Below are positions 46,028 through 54,941 of a DNA stretch of 64,000 nt, one piece after another; position 1 is the first letter of the stretch, and each line of letters starts with the position of its first letter. Both the position numbers and the translations under genes were made by a program. This stretch comes from Croceitalea dokdonensis DOKDO 023 (lineage in GTDB: Bacteria; Bacteroidota; Bacteroidia; Flavobacteriales; Flavobacteriaceae): assembly GCF_001306415.1 (NCBI RefSeq), contig NZ_LDJX01000001.1, forward strand, positions 248,001 to 312,000, given 5' to 3'. A model generated the notes under the pieces. It saw only the letters and a program-made list of their open reading frames with translations, did not search any database and was not told where the DNA came from.

Positions 46028-46229
46028 GCCTGCGCCATACCAGTATGTACAGCTAAAGGTTGTCTGCTAATCGGATTTAAGAATATCCGCCCAAAGAATT
46101 CAAACAAACGGCGGCCAGATAGCTCCAATATTTTGAGTTATCGGAAATAACCAATATCTTTTGGGCTAAGCTAATAGTGGCCATAAAAACCGAAGCCAAC
46201 GGTTAGTGATTCACCTCTAAAAACACCGT

Positions 46230-47261
46230 ATGAACATTTGTTTTTTAATGTACCCATGGGAAGAAATAGACCCAGAGAATGACACCAGTCTCGCGCTCAT
46301 ACACGAATGTGTAAAAAGAGGGCATGGAGTAGCAACCTGTAGTCCTGCAAATTTGACCATTAGAAATAGCGTTACCAATGCCTTCTGCAATGTCATTGGC
46401 CGAATGGCAAAGGTATCCAGCAATTTAAAAACCTTTTACAAACAGGCACAGCTTCGCGAAGAAATGCTTCCATTGGCAGGTTTTGATGTTATTTTTATGC
46501 GTGCCAATCCGCCACTAGATCCCTTAATGCTTAATTTTTTGGATTCGGTCAAGGATGATGTGTTTATCATGAATTCCCTACAAGGGCTTCGGGAAGCCAA
46601 TAACAAATTGTACACGGCCGCTTTTGGAGATAGCCATAGCAATATAATCCCAGTTACCCACGTATCTAAAAACAAGAACTACTTGGTACGCCAAATCAAA
46701 GAGTCCCCAGCGGATAAAATGATATTAAAGCCATTGAACGGTTTTGGGGGCTCTGGTGTGATTTTGATAGAAAAATCCGCTATGAACAATATTAAGTCAT
46801 TATTGGATTTTTATGTGACCAATTCTGACGGAACATCCAACTATGTGATACTTCAAGAATACATTGAAGGTGCCGATCAAGGAGACGTTCGGATTTTGTT
46901 ACTTAACGGAGAGCCTATTGGCGCCATGAAAAGGGTGCCGGGTTCTGACGATCACCGTTCCAACGTTTCTGCCGGCGGTTCCGTGGCCAAGCATTCCATG
47001 ACCAAACAAGAAAAGGCACTTTGTAAACAGATTGGGCCTAAATTGGTAAAGGATGGCTTGTACTTTGTTGGTATTGATGTCATAGGGGGTAAACTTGTTG
47101 AAGTCAATGTGATGTCTCCCGGCGGTATTACCTATATGAACAAAGTGTACAAAACAAAAATCCAGGCCAAGGTCATTGATTTTGTAGAGAGTAAGGTGTT
47201 GGACAAATTGGAGGCTTTTAACAGAAGGTCTAGACTACGCAACGAAGTTGAAAATGCTTAG
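46230..47261 (+). CDS. Glutathione-synthetase-like ATP-grasp ligase
   Basis: The 343-residue protein is an ATP-grasp enzyme close to GshB: PEN-type N-terminus (FLMYPWEEIDPENDTSLALI), MRANPPLDPLMLNF, the glycine loop KPLNGFGGSGVILIEKS, LQEYIEGADQGDVRILLLNG, and the Mg-site GIDVIGGKLVEVNVMSPGG. It would join a carboxylate to an amine using ATP. A GshA partner is not in the window, and the gene forms an operon, overlapping by 8 bases, with an N-formylglutamate amidohydrolase-like and a QEGLA metallopeptidase gene. So the product may be a peptide other than glutathione. Confidence 0.9.
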   Translation: MNICFLMYPWEEIDPENDTSLALIHECVKRGHGVATCSPANLTIRNSVTNAFCNVIGRMAKVSSNLKTFYKQAQLREEMLPLAGFDVIFMRANPPLDPLMLNFLDSVKDDVFIMNSLQGLREANNKLYTAAFGDSHSNIIPVTHVSKNKNYLVRQIKESPADKMILKPLNGFGGSGVILIEKSAMNNIKSLLDFYVTNSDGTSNYVILQEYIEGADQGDVRILLLNGEPIGAMKRVPGSDDHRSNVSAGGSVAKHSMTKQEKALCKQIGPKLVKDGLYFVGIDVIGGKLVEVNVMSPGGITYMNKVYKTKIQAKVIDFVESKVLDKLEAFNRRSRLRNEVENA

Positions 47262-48078
47262 GTTATCGGTTGCGGAGATGGTTTCCAAAATAGAGAGCCA
47301 AGAACCCTTTGAGGCGGTTGCGGATGACTATTCCTTTACCCTTAAGATTGAAGAATACGTACCTTATGTCTGCGCTGCGGTGCATGACGGGCATCAGTTT
47401 AGAAAATCACTTTGGGATACTTGTTTGCATACGGAATATGAGCGCTGGTATGAGGAAGATCCCTGTACCAAACAGTTGGTGCAAACCCAACCCATAGTGA
47501 TTGCGGGGTTGGATAGCCGTTTTGAATATGACCTAAACCGCCCAGCGGAAACTGCAATTTTTGATACCGCCTGGGGGAAACAATTATGGAAAAGCCCCCT
47601 TGCAGAGGTTGAAAAGCGGGAAAGTCTAAGGAAACACGCTAATTTTTATAAGGTGGTTTACGCTTTAATCAACAAAGTGGAATACCTATATGGTAAAGCC
47701 ATTGTGTTTGACATGCACAGTTACAATTGGAAGCGATGGGACAGGGCAGTACCCACATGGAACCTTGGCACTGCGAATATTGATAATGGCAGGTTTGGAA
47801 ACATGGTGGAGGCTTGGAGTAAAAGATTGGGGAGCATCCAACTGCCGTACAAGCTTCCACAGACCTCCCTTATCAATGATACTTTTCAAGGCAATGGCCA
47901 TTTCTTAAAATACATTACCCAAAACTTTGCAAATACCCTGGTTCTGGCCACGGAAATCTCAAAAATCTATTGTGATGAACTTACGGGCATCATTTTTCCC
48001 GAAGTTGTAAAAACGGTGGAAGACCAATTAAAACAATTGATACCTTTACAGACCAAAGAATTTATGAGTCACGTATGA
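47254..48078 (+). CDS. N-formylglutamate amidohydrolase-like enzyme
   Basis: The 274-residue protein (from ATG 47254) belongs to the N-formylglutamate amidohydrolase (HutG/FGase) family, zinc enzymes that cut formyl or amide bonds. Visible landmarks are VPYVCAAVHDGHQFRK (metal-site region), GLDSRFEYDLNRP, VFDMHSYNWKRWD with the metal-binding Asp and His, and the NGHFLKYITQ block. The start overlaps the stop of the ATP-grasp gene (ATGCTTAG) and its own stop overlaps the next start by 4 bases, so the three products are made together. There are no other hut genes here, so a role in histidine breakdown is unlikely. Confidence 0.85.
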   Translation: MLRLSVAEMVSKIESQEPFEAVADDYSFTLKIEEYVPYVCAAVHDGHQFRKSLWDTCLHTEYERWYEEDPCTKQLVQTQPIVIAGLDSRFEYDLNRPAETAIFDTAWGKQLWKSPLAEVEKRESLRKHANFYKVVYALINKVEYLYGKAIVFDMHSYNWKRWDRAVPTWNLGTANIDNGRFGNMVEAWSKRLGSIQLPYKLPQTSLINDTFQGNGHFLKYITQNFANTLVLATEISKIYCDELTGIIFPEVVKTVEDQLKQLIPLQTKEFMSHV

Positions 48079-49247
48079 TTCCTGTAGCACCTATAGCAGA
48101 TTTACAACAGCAATATCCATTCTTGTTTGATATCGATTCCAATTTAAACCGATTGGTGAAGCGTATAGAATTGTTGAGCTACGTAAATCCCTTGAATACG
48201 GAAAAAGAAAAACATCGTTTTTTTGCCTCAAAGTATACCTACGAACCGGAGTTTAAGTATCCCAAGTTAAAATTTGACCCCTATAAATTGCAACGGTTGT
48301 TTTTTTCGCAACGTTTGGAACGTATTCAGGACGATACCATACGCAAATCTTACCAAGACGTGGTCTATTACTATGCCAATATGATACAGTGTATTGAGAC
48401 CATAGGAAGGGGCAAAAAATTCTACTATAATTCTTTACGGGTCTACGGAACCCCAACGGAGCGGGATGTGGATAATGCCCGTTTTATCTTGCATTATGCA
48501 GATGAGCCTCAGGGAGAGGACATGGACAAAGTCTTTTCCGCAGAAGAGGCAAAAGCGTTTTTTGAACAATTTGCCAAGCAATATGACTTTCCTTTGAACA
48601 TCAAGTTCTCCGTACATATTTCTGCTGCTGCCATGGTTAGCAATGCTACGCAGACCCTTTTTATCAAAAAGAACAATAAGTTCAGTAAAAATCAGCTTTT
48701 GACCTTGGCGCATCATGAAATTGGGGTACATCTGGTCACGACCTTTAACGGTCTAAAGCAGCCATTGACCATATTTTCCAACGGATTACCCAAAAATGTG
48801 GAAACCCAAGAAGGCTTGGCCGTTTTGAGTGAATATATGGGTGGGGCATTGACCTTAAAACGGCTGAAAGAGTTGGCCTACCGTGTCATGGCGGCAGACA
48901 GCCTGATAAAAGGGTACTCTTTTGCCGATACGTTTGACCTTATTCACGGGCATTATAAACTGAATAGGGACGATGCGTTTGCCATTACCCTAAGGGCACA
49001 TAGGGGTGGAGGTTTTACTAAAGATAGACTATACTTAAGTGGCCTGCGAAAAATTTACAAACGCTACCAAAGTGGTAAGCCCATGGATATGCTTCTGACT
49101 GGTAAAGTGGCTCTGGACAGTGAGCCGTCCATGAGCTATATGAAGCAGTTAGGGCTTGTTGAACCCATTACCTACAAAAGTCTTTCCTTTCAAGAGAAAT
49201 TGAACACCAATACCACTTTGGATTTCATTCTTAATAATTTAAAATAA
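48075..49247 (+). CDS. QEGLA-motif zinc metallopeptidase (DUF1704)
   Basis: A 390-residue protein of DUF1704, often called flavohemoglobin expression-modulating QEGLA motif protein. It contains HHEIGVHLVTTFNG (zinc motif HExxH-like with His spacing HEIGVH) and TQEGLAVLSEYMGG, where the Glu is the expected third metal ligand. Eukaryotic relatives (MATCAP/KIAA0895L) are tubulin carboxypeptidases that remove C-terminal tyrosine, which suggests a bacterial carboxypeptidase. It is the last gene of the three-gene operon, overlapping its predecessor by 4 bases (ATGA). The native substrate is unknown; the partner ligase may make it. Confidence 0.88.
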   Translation: MIPVAPIADLQQQYPFLFDIDSNLNRLVKRIELLSYVNPLNTEKEKHRFFASKYTYEPEFKYPKLKFDPYKLQRLFFSQRLERIQDDTIRKSYQDVVYYYANMIQCIETIGRGKKFYYNSLRVYGTPTERDVDNARFILHYADEPQGEDMDKVFSAEEAKAFFEQFAKQYDFPLNIKFSVHISAAAMVSNATQTLFIKKNNKFSKNQLLTLAHHEIGVHLVTTFNGLKQPLTIFSNGLPKNVETQEGLAVLSEYMGGALTLKRLKELAYRVMAADSLIKGYSFADTFDLIHGHYKLNRDDAFAITLRAHRGGGFTKDRLYLSGLRKIYKRYQSGKPMDMLLTGKVALDSEPSMSYMKQLGLVEPITYKSLSFQEKLNTNTTLDFILNNLK

Positions 49248-49267
49248 CTTGGTAGGCATGTTCTAAT

Positions 49268-49980
49268 TGTCATGCAAAGCACAAAGCATCCCTAGGTTGG
49301 GTAAGCAGGAGCAATGTAGTCCGTCTATAAGGGATTCTTCGCCCTTTGCCAGATAGATTACTACGACAAGAATAACAAACAACTACAAAGATTTTTACGT
49401 TCGCACCATGTGTCATGCTTAGGCACGAAGCATCCCTATGTTAAGTAAGTAAGTGTAGTGTAGTCCGTTTAGGATAGGGATTGCTCGCCCTTTGCCAGAC
49501 AGATTACTACGACTAGAATAACAAACAACTACAAAGATTTTTATGTACGCAACATGTGTCATGCTGAGGTACGAAGCATCCCTAGGTTGGGTAAGCAGGA
49601 GCACTGTAGTGCGTTTAAAAGGGATTCTTCGCCCTTTGCCAGTTGATTACTTACAATCAGAATAACAAACAACTACAAAGACTTTTATGTACTTGCTTTT
49701 TGTCATGCTGAGGCACGAAGCATCCCTATGTTGAGTAAGCAAGCGTACTATAGTCTGTCTATAAGGGATTCTTCGCCCTTTGCCAGTTGATTACTTACAA
49801 TCAGAATAACAAACAACTACAAAGATTTTTATAAACGCATCAGTTGTCATGCTGAGGCACGAAGCATCCCTAGGTTGGGTAAGCAAGCGTAGTCCAGTCC
49901 ATTTATGATTGGGCTTCCTGCCTGTTCGCAGCCGGATTCACTACAGTCAGAATAACAAACAACTACAAAGACTTTTATGT
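49268..49980. repeat. Five tandem copies of a ~144-bp repeat
   Basis: Copies begin with TGTCATG at 49268, 49411, 49557, 49701 and 49845 (spacing 143, 146, 144 and 144). Each has ACGAAGCATCCCTA near the start, a run like GTAAGCAGGAGC, GGGATTCTTCGCCCTTTGCC in the middle, and AATAACAAACAACTACAAAG followed by TTTTA at the end. CGAAGCATCCCT and AGGGATTCTTCG form an imperfect inverted repeat in each copy. Copy 5 is the most diverged in the middle. There is no gene on either strand, and the whole gap 49248-50083 is otherwise empty. Sequences of this type (CATGCTGAGG.ACGAAGC) recur as intergenic repeats in many Flavobacteriia; I infer the relation. Confidence 0.85.
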
Positions 49981-50083
49981 AAGCAAACAACCTTATCCTA
50001 TGTGATTGTTATTAAAAACGCCCATCGTCAATGCTTCATAAAAAGACTGCAGGATATAAAAATTGCCCACGGAGAAGCACCAC

Positions 50084-52183
50084 CTATAATGAAATATAAC
50101 GCCCACGCGGGTATTTTACCTGAAAACCAAAGGTTTCTGTTTTAATTTCTTGAGGCATTAGGTTCAACTTCCAGGTGAGAAGTCCTTTTTTACTATCAAA
50201 ATCTGCCGTATCTATCAAAATATCATCAATTTTAATGTCTTTGTTCTGGGATTTTGGTATTCTGTCCAACAACCTTAATGAAATGGCCACACCTTTATTG
50301 TTCTTCACCTCAATGACATACCTACGGTTTAGAATACGATTGTTGCCGCTAAAGGACCTGCTCTTAAAATTCCGTTCTTGCTTTCGGCTAACAGTGATAT
50401 TGGGGTCAATACCTAGAGAGAGTACCATTTCTTTTTTGGTAGTGTAAGGGTCCAACACTGTTTTGCCTGCATAAGTACCCTCAAAATAAATATTGGCCTC
50501 TCCTGGCAACAATTGTAGTTTTTCCCAATCTGTAAAGCTCGTGGTCAGGAAAACATTTTCATTGACTATGGGGGCGGCAAAATATTCGTAGGAGGCAGGT
50601 AGGGCAAAGGAGTTGATTTCAATGGCAGTGATATCATTATCCGAGGGAATGTCATATGTCTTTTTTATGACAAACTCCGTTTTGGTCGCCCCCTCTACAG
50701 AATCACTTTTTTTAGTCGTGATAATGACCACTCCAGAGGTGCCTCGGCTGCCGTAAAGTGATGTGGCGTCCTCCCCTTTGAGGATATCAATACTTTGAAT
50801 TTCACTGGCATCCAAATCACCCTCAGTATAGCCATCAAGGGGAACGCCATCAATAATATAAAGGGGTTGCAGTTCCTGATAATTCGCTCTGGCATTAGTT
50901 CCCCTTAGGCTAGAACTCCCCCTAATTTGTATCCCAGCTGCCCGGCCTTGAAGCAATCTTTCAGTGGTAACACTGCCAACCGCTCCGGTAATACCAGTGG
51001 AACTAGAAGTTCCATATCCCATAACCACCACCTCGTCCAAAGCACTGGCGTCTTCCTCTAAGCTTAAATTGATAATGGACGAATACAAGGGGATATCTTG
51101 ATTGTGCATCCCTAGATAGGAGAAACTCAGTTCTTGTCCGTAGGGCACCTCTAATTCGTAATGGCCATCAAAATCGGTTTGTGTACCTGTTTGGGTTCCT
51201 TTTACTAAAATATTTACACCTGGTAAAGGTTGTCCGGAGGCATCTGTTACCGTTCCTGCCACCTTTTTAACACTGGGGTTGTAGGAATAACCTTTTTTCT
51301 TTTGGATATGGGAATAGCGTTTGGAATAGGCAGATGTAAAATCTAAATAATGAGTTTCCAATTTGGGTTTACTGATATTAAAGTCTGGTTTTCCCGTTGA
51401 TAATACAACCCGTACACCTTCCCAATCTTTCCCCGTATTTTGGTACACATTGGCCTTATAGGCCAAGTTCAATGGTGCGTTTAGCCCCGTGGACTTGATA
51501 TCGTAATTGGGTACCCATCCCGCATCGTTAACCATATATTTAAGGGTAACCTTTAAGGTTGTGGCGATAGGGGCATCAAAGGTAATGGCGATTTCCCCTT
51601 GCTGGGTATCCGGGGTGTTATTAGCCTCGGCCAGCTGTTGTTGCAAGTCTTTTATAGTTGTTTGATGCTTGTTTATCTCTAGGTTGGTCCTGAAAATTTG
51701 GTTTTTGATCGCCGTAATCCGTTCCCGGTAATAGGTACTTATTTCCTTTACCTTTTCCAGGTCCAGCGCTTGATTGTCCGTACCGACCATGCGGTTGGTG
51801 GTGATTACCTTTTCTTCCTCACTTAGCCCTGCTATTTTGTTTTTTAAAAAAGTAATGTCTTGTTGCGCAGAAGCAATTGCGTTTTCCCACGCGGTTACCT
51901 TTGGATGGCTTTCCCGTTTGTCCAAATAATTGATTTGGTACCCCATGGTTAAGATGGAAACACCATTTAAGCCGGAAACTTGAATGCTACTTTCATCAAT
52001 TTTGTGTGATAGGCCTGTAAAGATGATTTCATTACTTCCTTTTGTAAGACTGCAATTGGCTGTGCGGGTGACTTGTGCACCACTGAGGTAGACCGTGACC
52101 GATTGGATGTTTGAAGCTATTGGTTTTTGAGCGGAGAATACAAAGTAGGGGAGGCAAAAGATAAAAAGATAACAAAGTTTCAT
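50084..52183 (-). CDS. DUF4139 (MuiA-like) protein with inserted carboxypeptidase-like and SusC-plug domains
   Basis: A 699-residue secreted protein built as a nested fusion. A signal peptide (LCYLFIFCLPYFVFSAQ) leads into the DUF4140 start domain (SVTVYLSGAQVTRTANCSLT), a coiled coil (about 100-195) and the first half of DUF4139 (MVNDAGWVPNYDIKS). At about residue 307 the DUF4139 is interrupted by a carboxypeptidase D-like domain (VAGTVTDASGQPLPGVNILV) and a TonB-receptor plug-like module (DEVVVMGYGTSSS, LYIIDGVPLDGY, IQSIDILKGEDATSLYGSRG; to about 492). From about 505 the DUF4139 resumes (FVIKKTYDIPSDNDITAIEI) to the end. No outer-membrane barrel follows the plug. Confidence 0.85.
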   Translation of the reverse strand: MKLCYLFIFCLPYFVFSAQKPIASNIQSVTVYLSGAQVTRTANCSLTKGSNEIIFTGLSHKIDESSIQVSGLNGVSILTMGYQINYLDKRESHPKVTAWENAIASAQQDITFLKNKIAGLSEEEKVITTNRMVGTDNQALDLEKVKEISTYYRERITAIKNQIFRTNLEINKHQTTIKDLQQQLAEANNTPDTQQGEIAITFDAPIATTLKVTLKYMVNDAGWVPNYDIKSTGLNAPLNLAYKANVYQNTGKDWEGVRVVLSTGKPDFNISKPKLETHYLDFTSAYSKRYSHIQKKKGYSYNPSVKKVAGTVTDASGQPLPGVNILVKGTQTGTQTDFDGHYELEVPYGQELSFSYLGMHNQDIPLYSSIINLSLEEDASALDEVVVMGYGTSSSTGITGAVGSVTTERLLQGRAAGIQIRGSSSLRGTNARANYQELQPLYIIDGVPLDGYTEGDLDASEIQSIDILKGEDATSLYGSRGTSGVVIITTKKSDSVEGATKTEFVIKKTYDIPSDNDITAIEINSFALPASYEYFAAPIVNENVFLTTSFTDWEKLQLLPGEANIYFEGTYAGKTVLDPYTTKKEMVLSLGIDPNITVSRKQERNFKSRSFSGNNRILNRRYVIEVKNNKGVAISLRLLDRIPKSQNKDIKIDDILIDTADFDSKKGLLTWKLNLMPQEIKTETFGFQVKYPRGRYISL

Positions 52184-52290
52184 TAGGATTGGTTTTTAAA
52201 TTTCATCAAACCTAAGTAGATGATGACTCCGGTAAAACCAACAATTATTGAACAGGAATACGAGGCAGGTAAAAGCTACGTCTGGGTGAG

Positions 52291-52698
52291 TTAGGTTAAA
52301 AATTTTGCTCGAAGTTCCTTTGTAGGAACCATACAAGCCTCTTTTTTACCGTACCAATGGTATCGGTTACGCGCTACAAAATCATATATAAGATTTCTAA
52401 ACCCCAAAGGAAAGAGTTTAAAAAATTTGGATAGCGTTCTATATCCTTTTAAATGGGCTCCTATCTGCAATGCCGCATCGGACTTGATATAGTAAGCCAA
52501 TCCGGGTTCTATTAGAATTATGGAATCTACATTGGCCGTATCAATACCTCGTTCAGAAGTTAGTTTTTGTCCAATCTCACTTTGGAGCGCGGCATATCTA
52601 AATAGGTCGGCCGTATCATGCTTTATAATGAACTGAACAGAGCGGTCGCAAAGATTGCACACCCCATCAAACAATATGATTTTTTTACTCGCGTTCAC
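52291..52698 (-). CDS. DCC-family thiol-disulfide oxidoreductase (DUF393)
   Basis: A 135-residue thioredoxin-like protein of the DCC family, named for its Asp-x-x-Cys-x-x-Cys motif: ILFDGVCNLCDRSVQFII shows DGVCNLC. The rest fits the family: YAALQSEIGQKL and DSIILIEPGLAYYIKSDAAL, then FRNLIYDFVARNRYHWYGKK. The cellular partner is unknown. It lies between the MuiA-like gene and the TPR regulator on the same strand with short gaps. Confidence 0.92.
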   Translation of the reverse strand: MNASKKIILFDGVCNLCDRSVQFIIKHDTADLFRYAALQSEIGQKLTSERGIDTANVDSIILIEPGLAYYIKSDAALQIGAHLKGYRTLSKFFKLFPLGFRNLIYDFVARNRYHWYGKKEACMVPTKELRAKFLT

Positions 52699-52737
52699 AT
52701 GGTAAAGATACCAACGGTTAACCTGCCCGCCTAAAAT

Positions 52738-54633
52738 TTATAAGGTATTTAAGAAACTGCTTAGGTCCATTTCCTTATCCAATCCTAATTTCTTTTTGAG
52801 TCGATATTTGGATTTTAAGATACTGTCTGGCAAGACATTTAAGGTGGCCGCGATCTCTTTGGTGGTCAGGTTCATCCGCAAGAAGGCGGCCAAGCGGATT
52901 TCCTTCTCTGAAATATCTGCAGATAGGGTTTTAAGTTTTTGGTCAAAATCGTTATGGACTTCTGCAAAATAGGTTTTGAACACCTCCCAATCCTTGTCGG
53001 AGGCATTCTCTTTTTTGAGCAACATGACAATACGGCGAAACTCGGTCTTGAACTTTTCAGGGGATTTTTTAATGTTCTCCAGGTTCTCCATCAACTCTTG
53101 GATAAAGGTGTTCTTTTGCACGAGGTGCAGGGTCTGGGTGGTCAGTTCCTTTTGTTTGTGCTCGATTTCCTTTTTATAGAGTTCCTCTTGTTTTTCCCGT
53201 TCGATACGGTTCTTTTTGATGCGTTGGCGATATCCGAATATGGAGAGTCCTAACAATGCTAGTGCAGAGAACATACCTCCTGCATAAAGTCCCTTGGTTA
53301 GTTTATCGACTTTTGCTTTTTCATTCAGTGTTTTGATTACCTCTAGTTGTAGGGCGATTTCGGTTTCTTTCTTTTCGGTTTCGTAAATGGTTTTAAGTTC
53401 TTCTACTTGTCTTATTTTTTCAACTGAGCCAATGCTATCGCCAATTGCATATGAATCTTTTAAATAGGTGAGGGCTTCTTTATGGTTGCCTATTTTGTCA
53501 AGAATCTGCGATTTTAGGGCAAAAAGCTCTTTGAGCGTTATTGTCGCACCACGTGCTGTGCCAAGTTCTAACGCGTCATCCACCGTAGCTAGGGCAGATT
53601 GATAATTTCCCAATTCAAGGTCCAATTGGCTCAAGGCCTTCAACGCGTAGATGGATGGAAGGGTCAATTGCTCGGCTTCCGCAAGTTGTTTAGATTCATT
53701 AAGTACGATTCTTGCTCCTGAAAAATCCCTTTTTCGGGTAAGCACCACACCATAATTTAGGAGCGCATTCGACAAAGAACCTTTTAGATTGAACTTTCTG
53801 GAAAGCTCGATACCTTCCGAATAGAATGCTTCTGCATCGGTCAACTCGTTTTTAAGCAAATAAACCTGACCCAATGCGATAATCGTATTGGCTTCATAAA
53901 TGTTGTCATTGTTTGCATTGTATATAGCCCTTGCCTTGTTATAATATTCAACTGCCAAGGATAGGTGGTTAAGCTTGCTTTCGATATCCCCAAGTTGTTT
54001 AAAGGTATCCGCTGTTCGTAATTCATCATTGATCTTTATAAAATTGTCTAGGGCAAGAAGGGATTCTTTTAAGGCCAGGTTCAAGTTCCCTTTTTCAAAA
54101 TAACAGGAACCTATGGATAGGTGCGATGATGCTAAAAATTGACTTTTATAGGGCTCATCCGTGATATTTGATTCAATCTCTTCCAAGCTATTGATGAAAA
54201 TCTTAAGGGCATTGTCATAGTCGCCCTGTGATTTGTAGATATCACCAATGGTAAAGTTGGCAAAAATCAACCCTCTGATTTTTTTGTTCTTTGTAAATGA
54301 GTTCTTAGCAAGAATATAATGATATAAAGCCGTGTCGTTCATACTCTTGTTATAAAAGTAATCGCCTATATGCAAATTGCCCAACCCAAATGCGAATTCA
54401 GAACCAGTACGGTGATAAATGTCCATTTCCCGATCGGCGTACCCCTTAGCCTCTTCTGGATTGGAAAACATCAATTTCTCGTGAAGCATGGTCAATAACA
54501 CCACTTTGATAGAATCATTTATCGATTCTTTCTTTAATTCGGTTTTTAGGCTATCAATATGCTTTTGATTTTGGCCAAATGTAATTTGAATGCCAAATAA
54601 AAGAATGCAGCCTATGATTGTTAAAGTGTTCAT
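52738..54633 (-). CDS. TPR-containing membrane-anchored transcriptional regulator with LuxR-like HTH
   Basis: The 631-residue protein has a signal sequence (TLTIIGCILLFGIQITFGQ), about eight tetratricopeptide repeats (roughly 60-410, e.g. ALYHYILAKNSFTKNKKIRG), a single membrane helix near 440-460 (LYAGGMFSALALLGLSIFGY), a charged coiled coil (NRIEREKQEELYKKEIEHK), and a C-terminal HTH (TTKEIAATLNVLPDSILKSK). This layout is common in Flavobacteriia and is thought to sense periplasmic conditions while binding DNA in the cytoplasm. It faces away from a surface-protein cluster, with repeated TTGTCCAT sites in the space between, so it is the best candidate for the regulator of that cluster. Confidence 0.85.
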   Translation of the reverse strand: MNTLTIIGCILLFGIQITFGQNQKHIDSLKTELKKESINDSIKVVLLTMLHEKLMFSNPEEAKGYADREMDIYHRTGSEFAFGLGNLHIGDYFYNKSMNDTALYHYILAKNSFTKNKKIRGLIFANFTIGDIYKSQGDYDNALKIFINSLEEIESNITDEPYKSQFLASSHLSIGSCYFEKGNLNLALKESLLALDNFIKINDELRTADTFKQLGDIESKLNHLSLAVEYYNKARAIYNANNDNIYEANTIIALGQVYLLKNELTDAEAFYSEGIELSRKFNLKGSLSNALLNYGVVLTRKRDFSGARIVLNESKQLAEAEQLTLPSIYALKALSQLDLELGNYQSALATVDDALELGTARGATITLKELFALKSQILDKIGNHKEALTYLKDSYAIGDSIGSVEKIRQVEELKTIYETEKKETEIALQLEVIKTLNEKAKVDKLTKGLYAGGMFSALALLGLSIFGYRQRIKKNRIEREKQEELYKKEIEHKQKELTTQTLHLVQKNTFIQELMENLENIKKSPEKFKTEFRRIVMLLKKENASDKDWEVFKTYFAEVHNDFDQKLKTLSADISEKEIRLAAFLRMNLTTKEIAATLNVLPDSILKSKYRLKKKLGLDKEMDLSSFLNTL

Positions 54634-54818
54634 TACGTATTGGATTTGTTATCAAGGTAAACAAATATTAGGTGCAATTATAACCTTTAAACAAAGCTTA
54701 GTTTAGTGCTATCTGCAAACAGTCCATCCCAAAACCTTTTACGATCCAAAAAATAATCCATGTAAATGCCTTTATTTATTGACATTAAGTAGCTTTTCAG
54801 GATTTAAAAGAATCTCTC

Positions 54819-54879
54819 TTGTCCATGCCCTATTTGCACACATCTAGTTACAGTTGTCCATACTTTGTCCATGGACAAA
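54819..54879. promoter_or_regulatory. Three TTGTCCAT sites, one a 16-bp palindrome
   Basis: TTGTCCAT occurs at 54819-54826, 54854-54861 and 54865-54872. The last is part of the perfect palindrome TTTGTCCATGGACAAA (54864-54879). The last two copies are offset by 11 bases, one DNA turn. All lie just upstream of a -7 element at 54905 and 5' of the divergent regulator gene, the usual place for activator sites. Confidence 0.6.
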
Positions 54880-54904
54880 ATTAGGGTTGGGATGTTTTCT
54901 GGTC

Positions 54905-54912
54905 TAGGTTTG
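54905..54912 (+). promoter_or_regulatory. -7 promoter element of the surface-protein cluster
   Basis: TAGGTTTG matches TAnnTTTG exactly; a TTG at 54887-54889 is 15 bases before it, slightly short for -33. Transcription would start near 54919, 23 bases before the ATG at 54942. Confidence 0.5.
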
Positions 54913-54941
54913 GGTTGTTGAATCTTAAAAATCAAATCATT

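Noticed and set aside
49268-49980. CRISPR array
   Set aside because: Repeat units are about 144 bp and run head to tail without short unique spacers; no cas genes are present.
49419-50145. Open frames inside and after the 144-bp repeats
   Set aside because: They run across repeat copies with repeat-derived sequence and no protein-like features.
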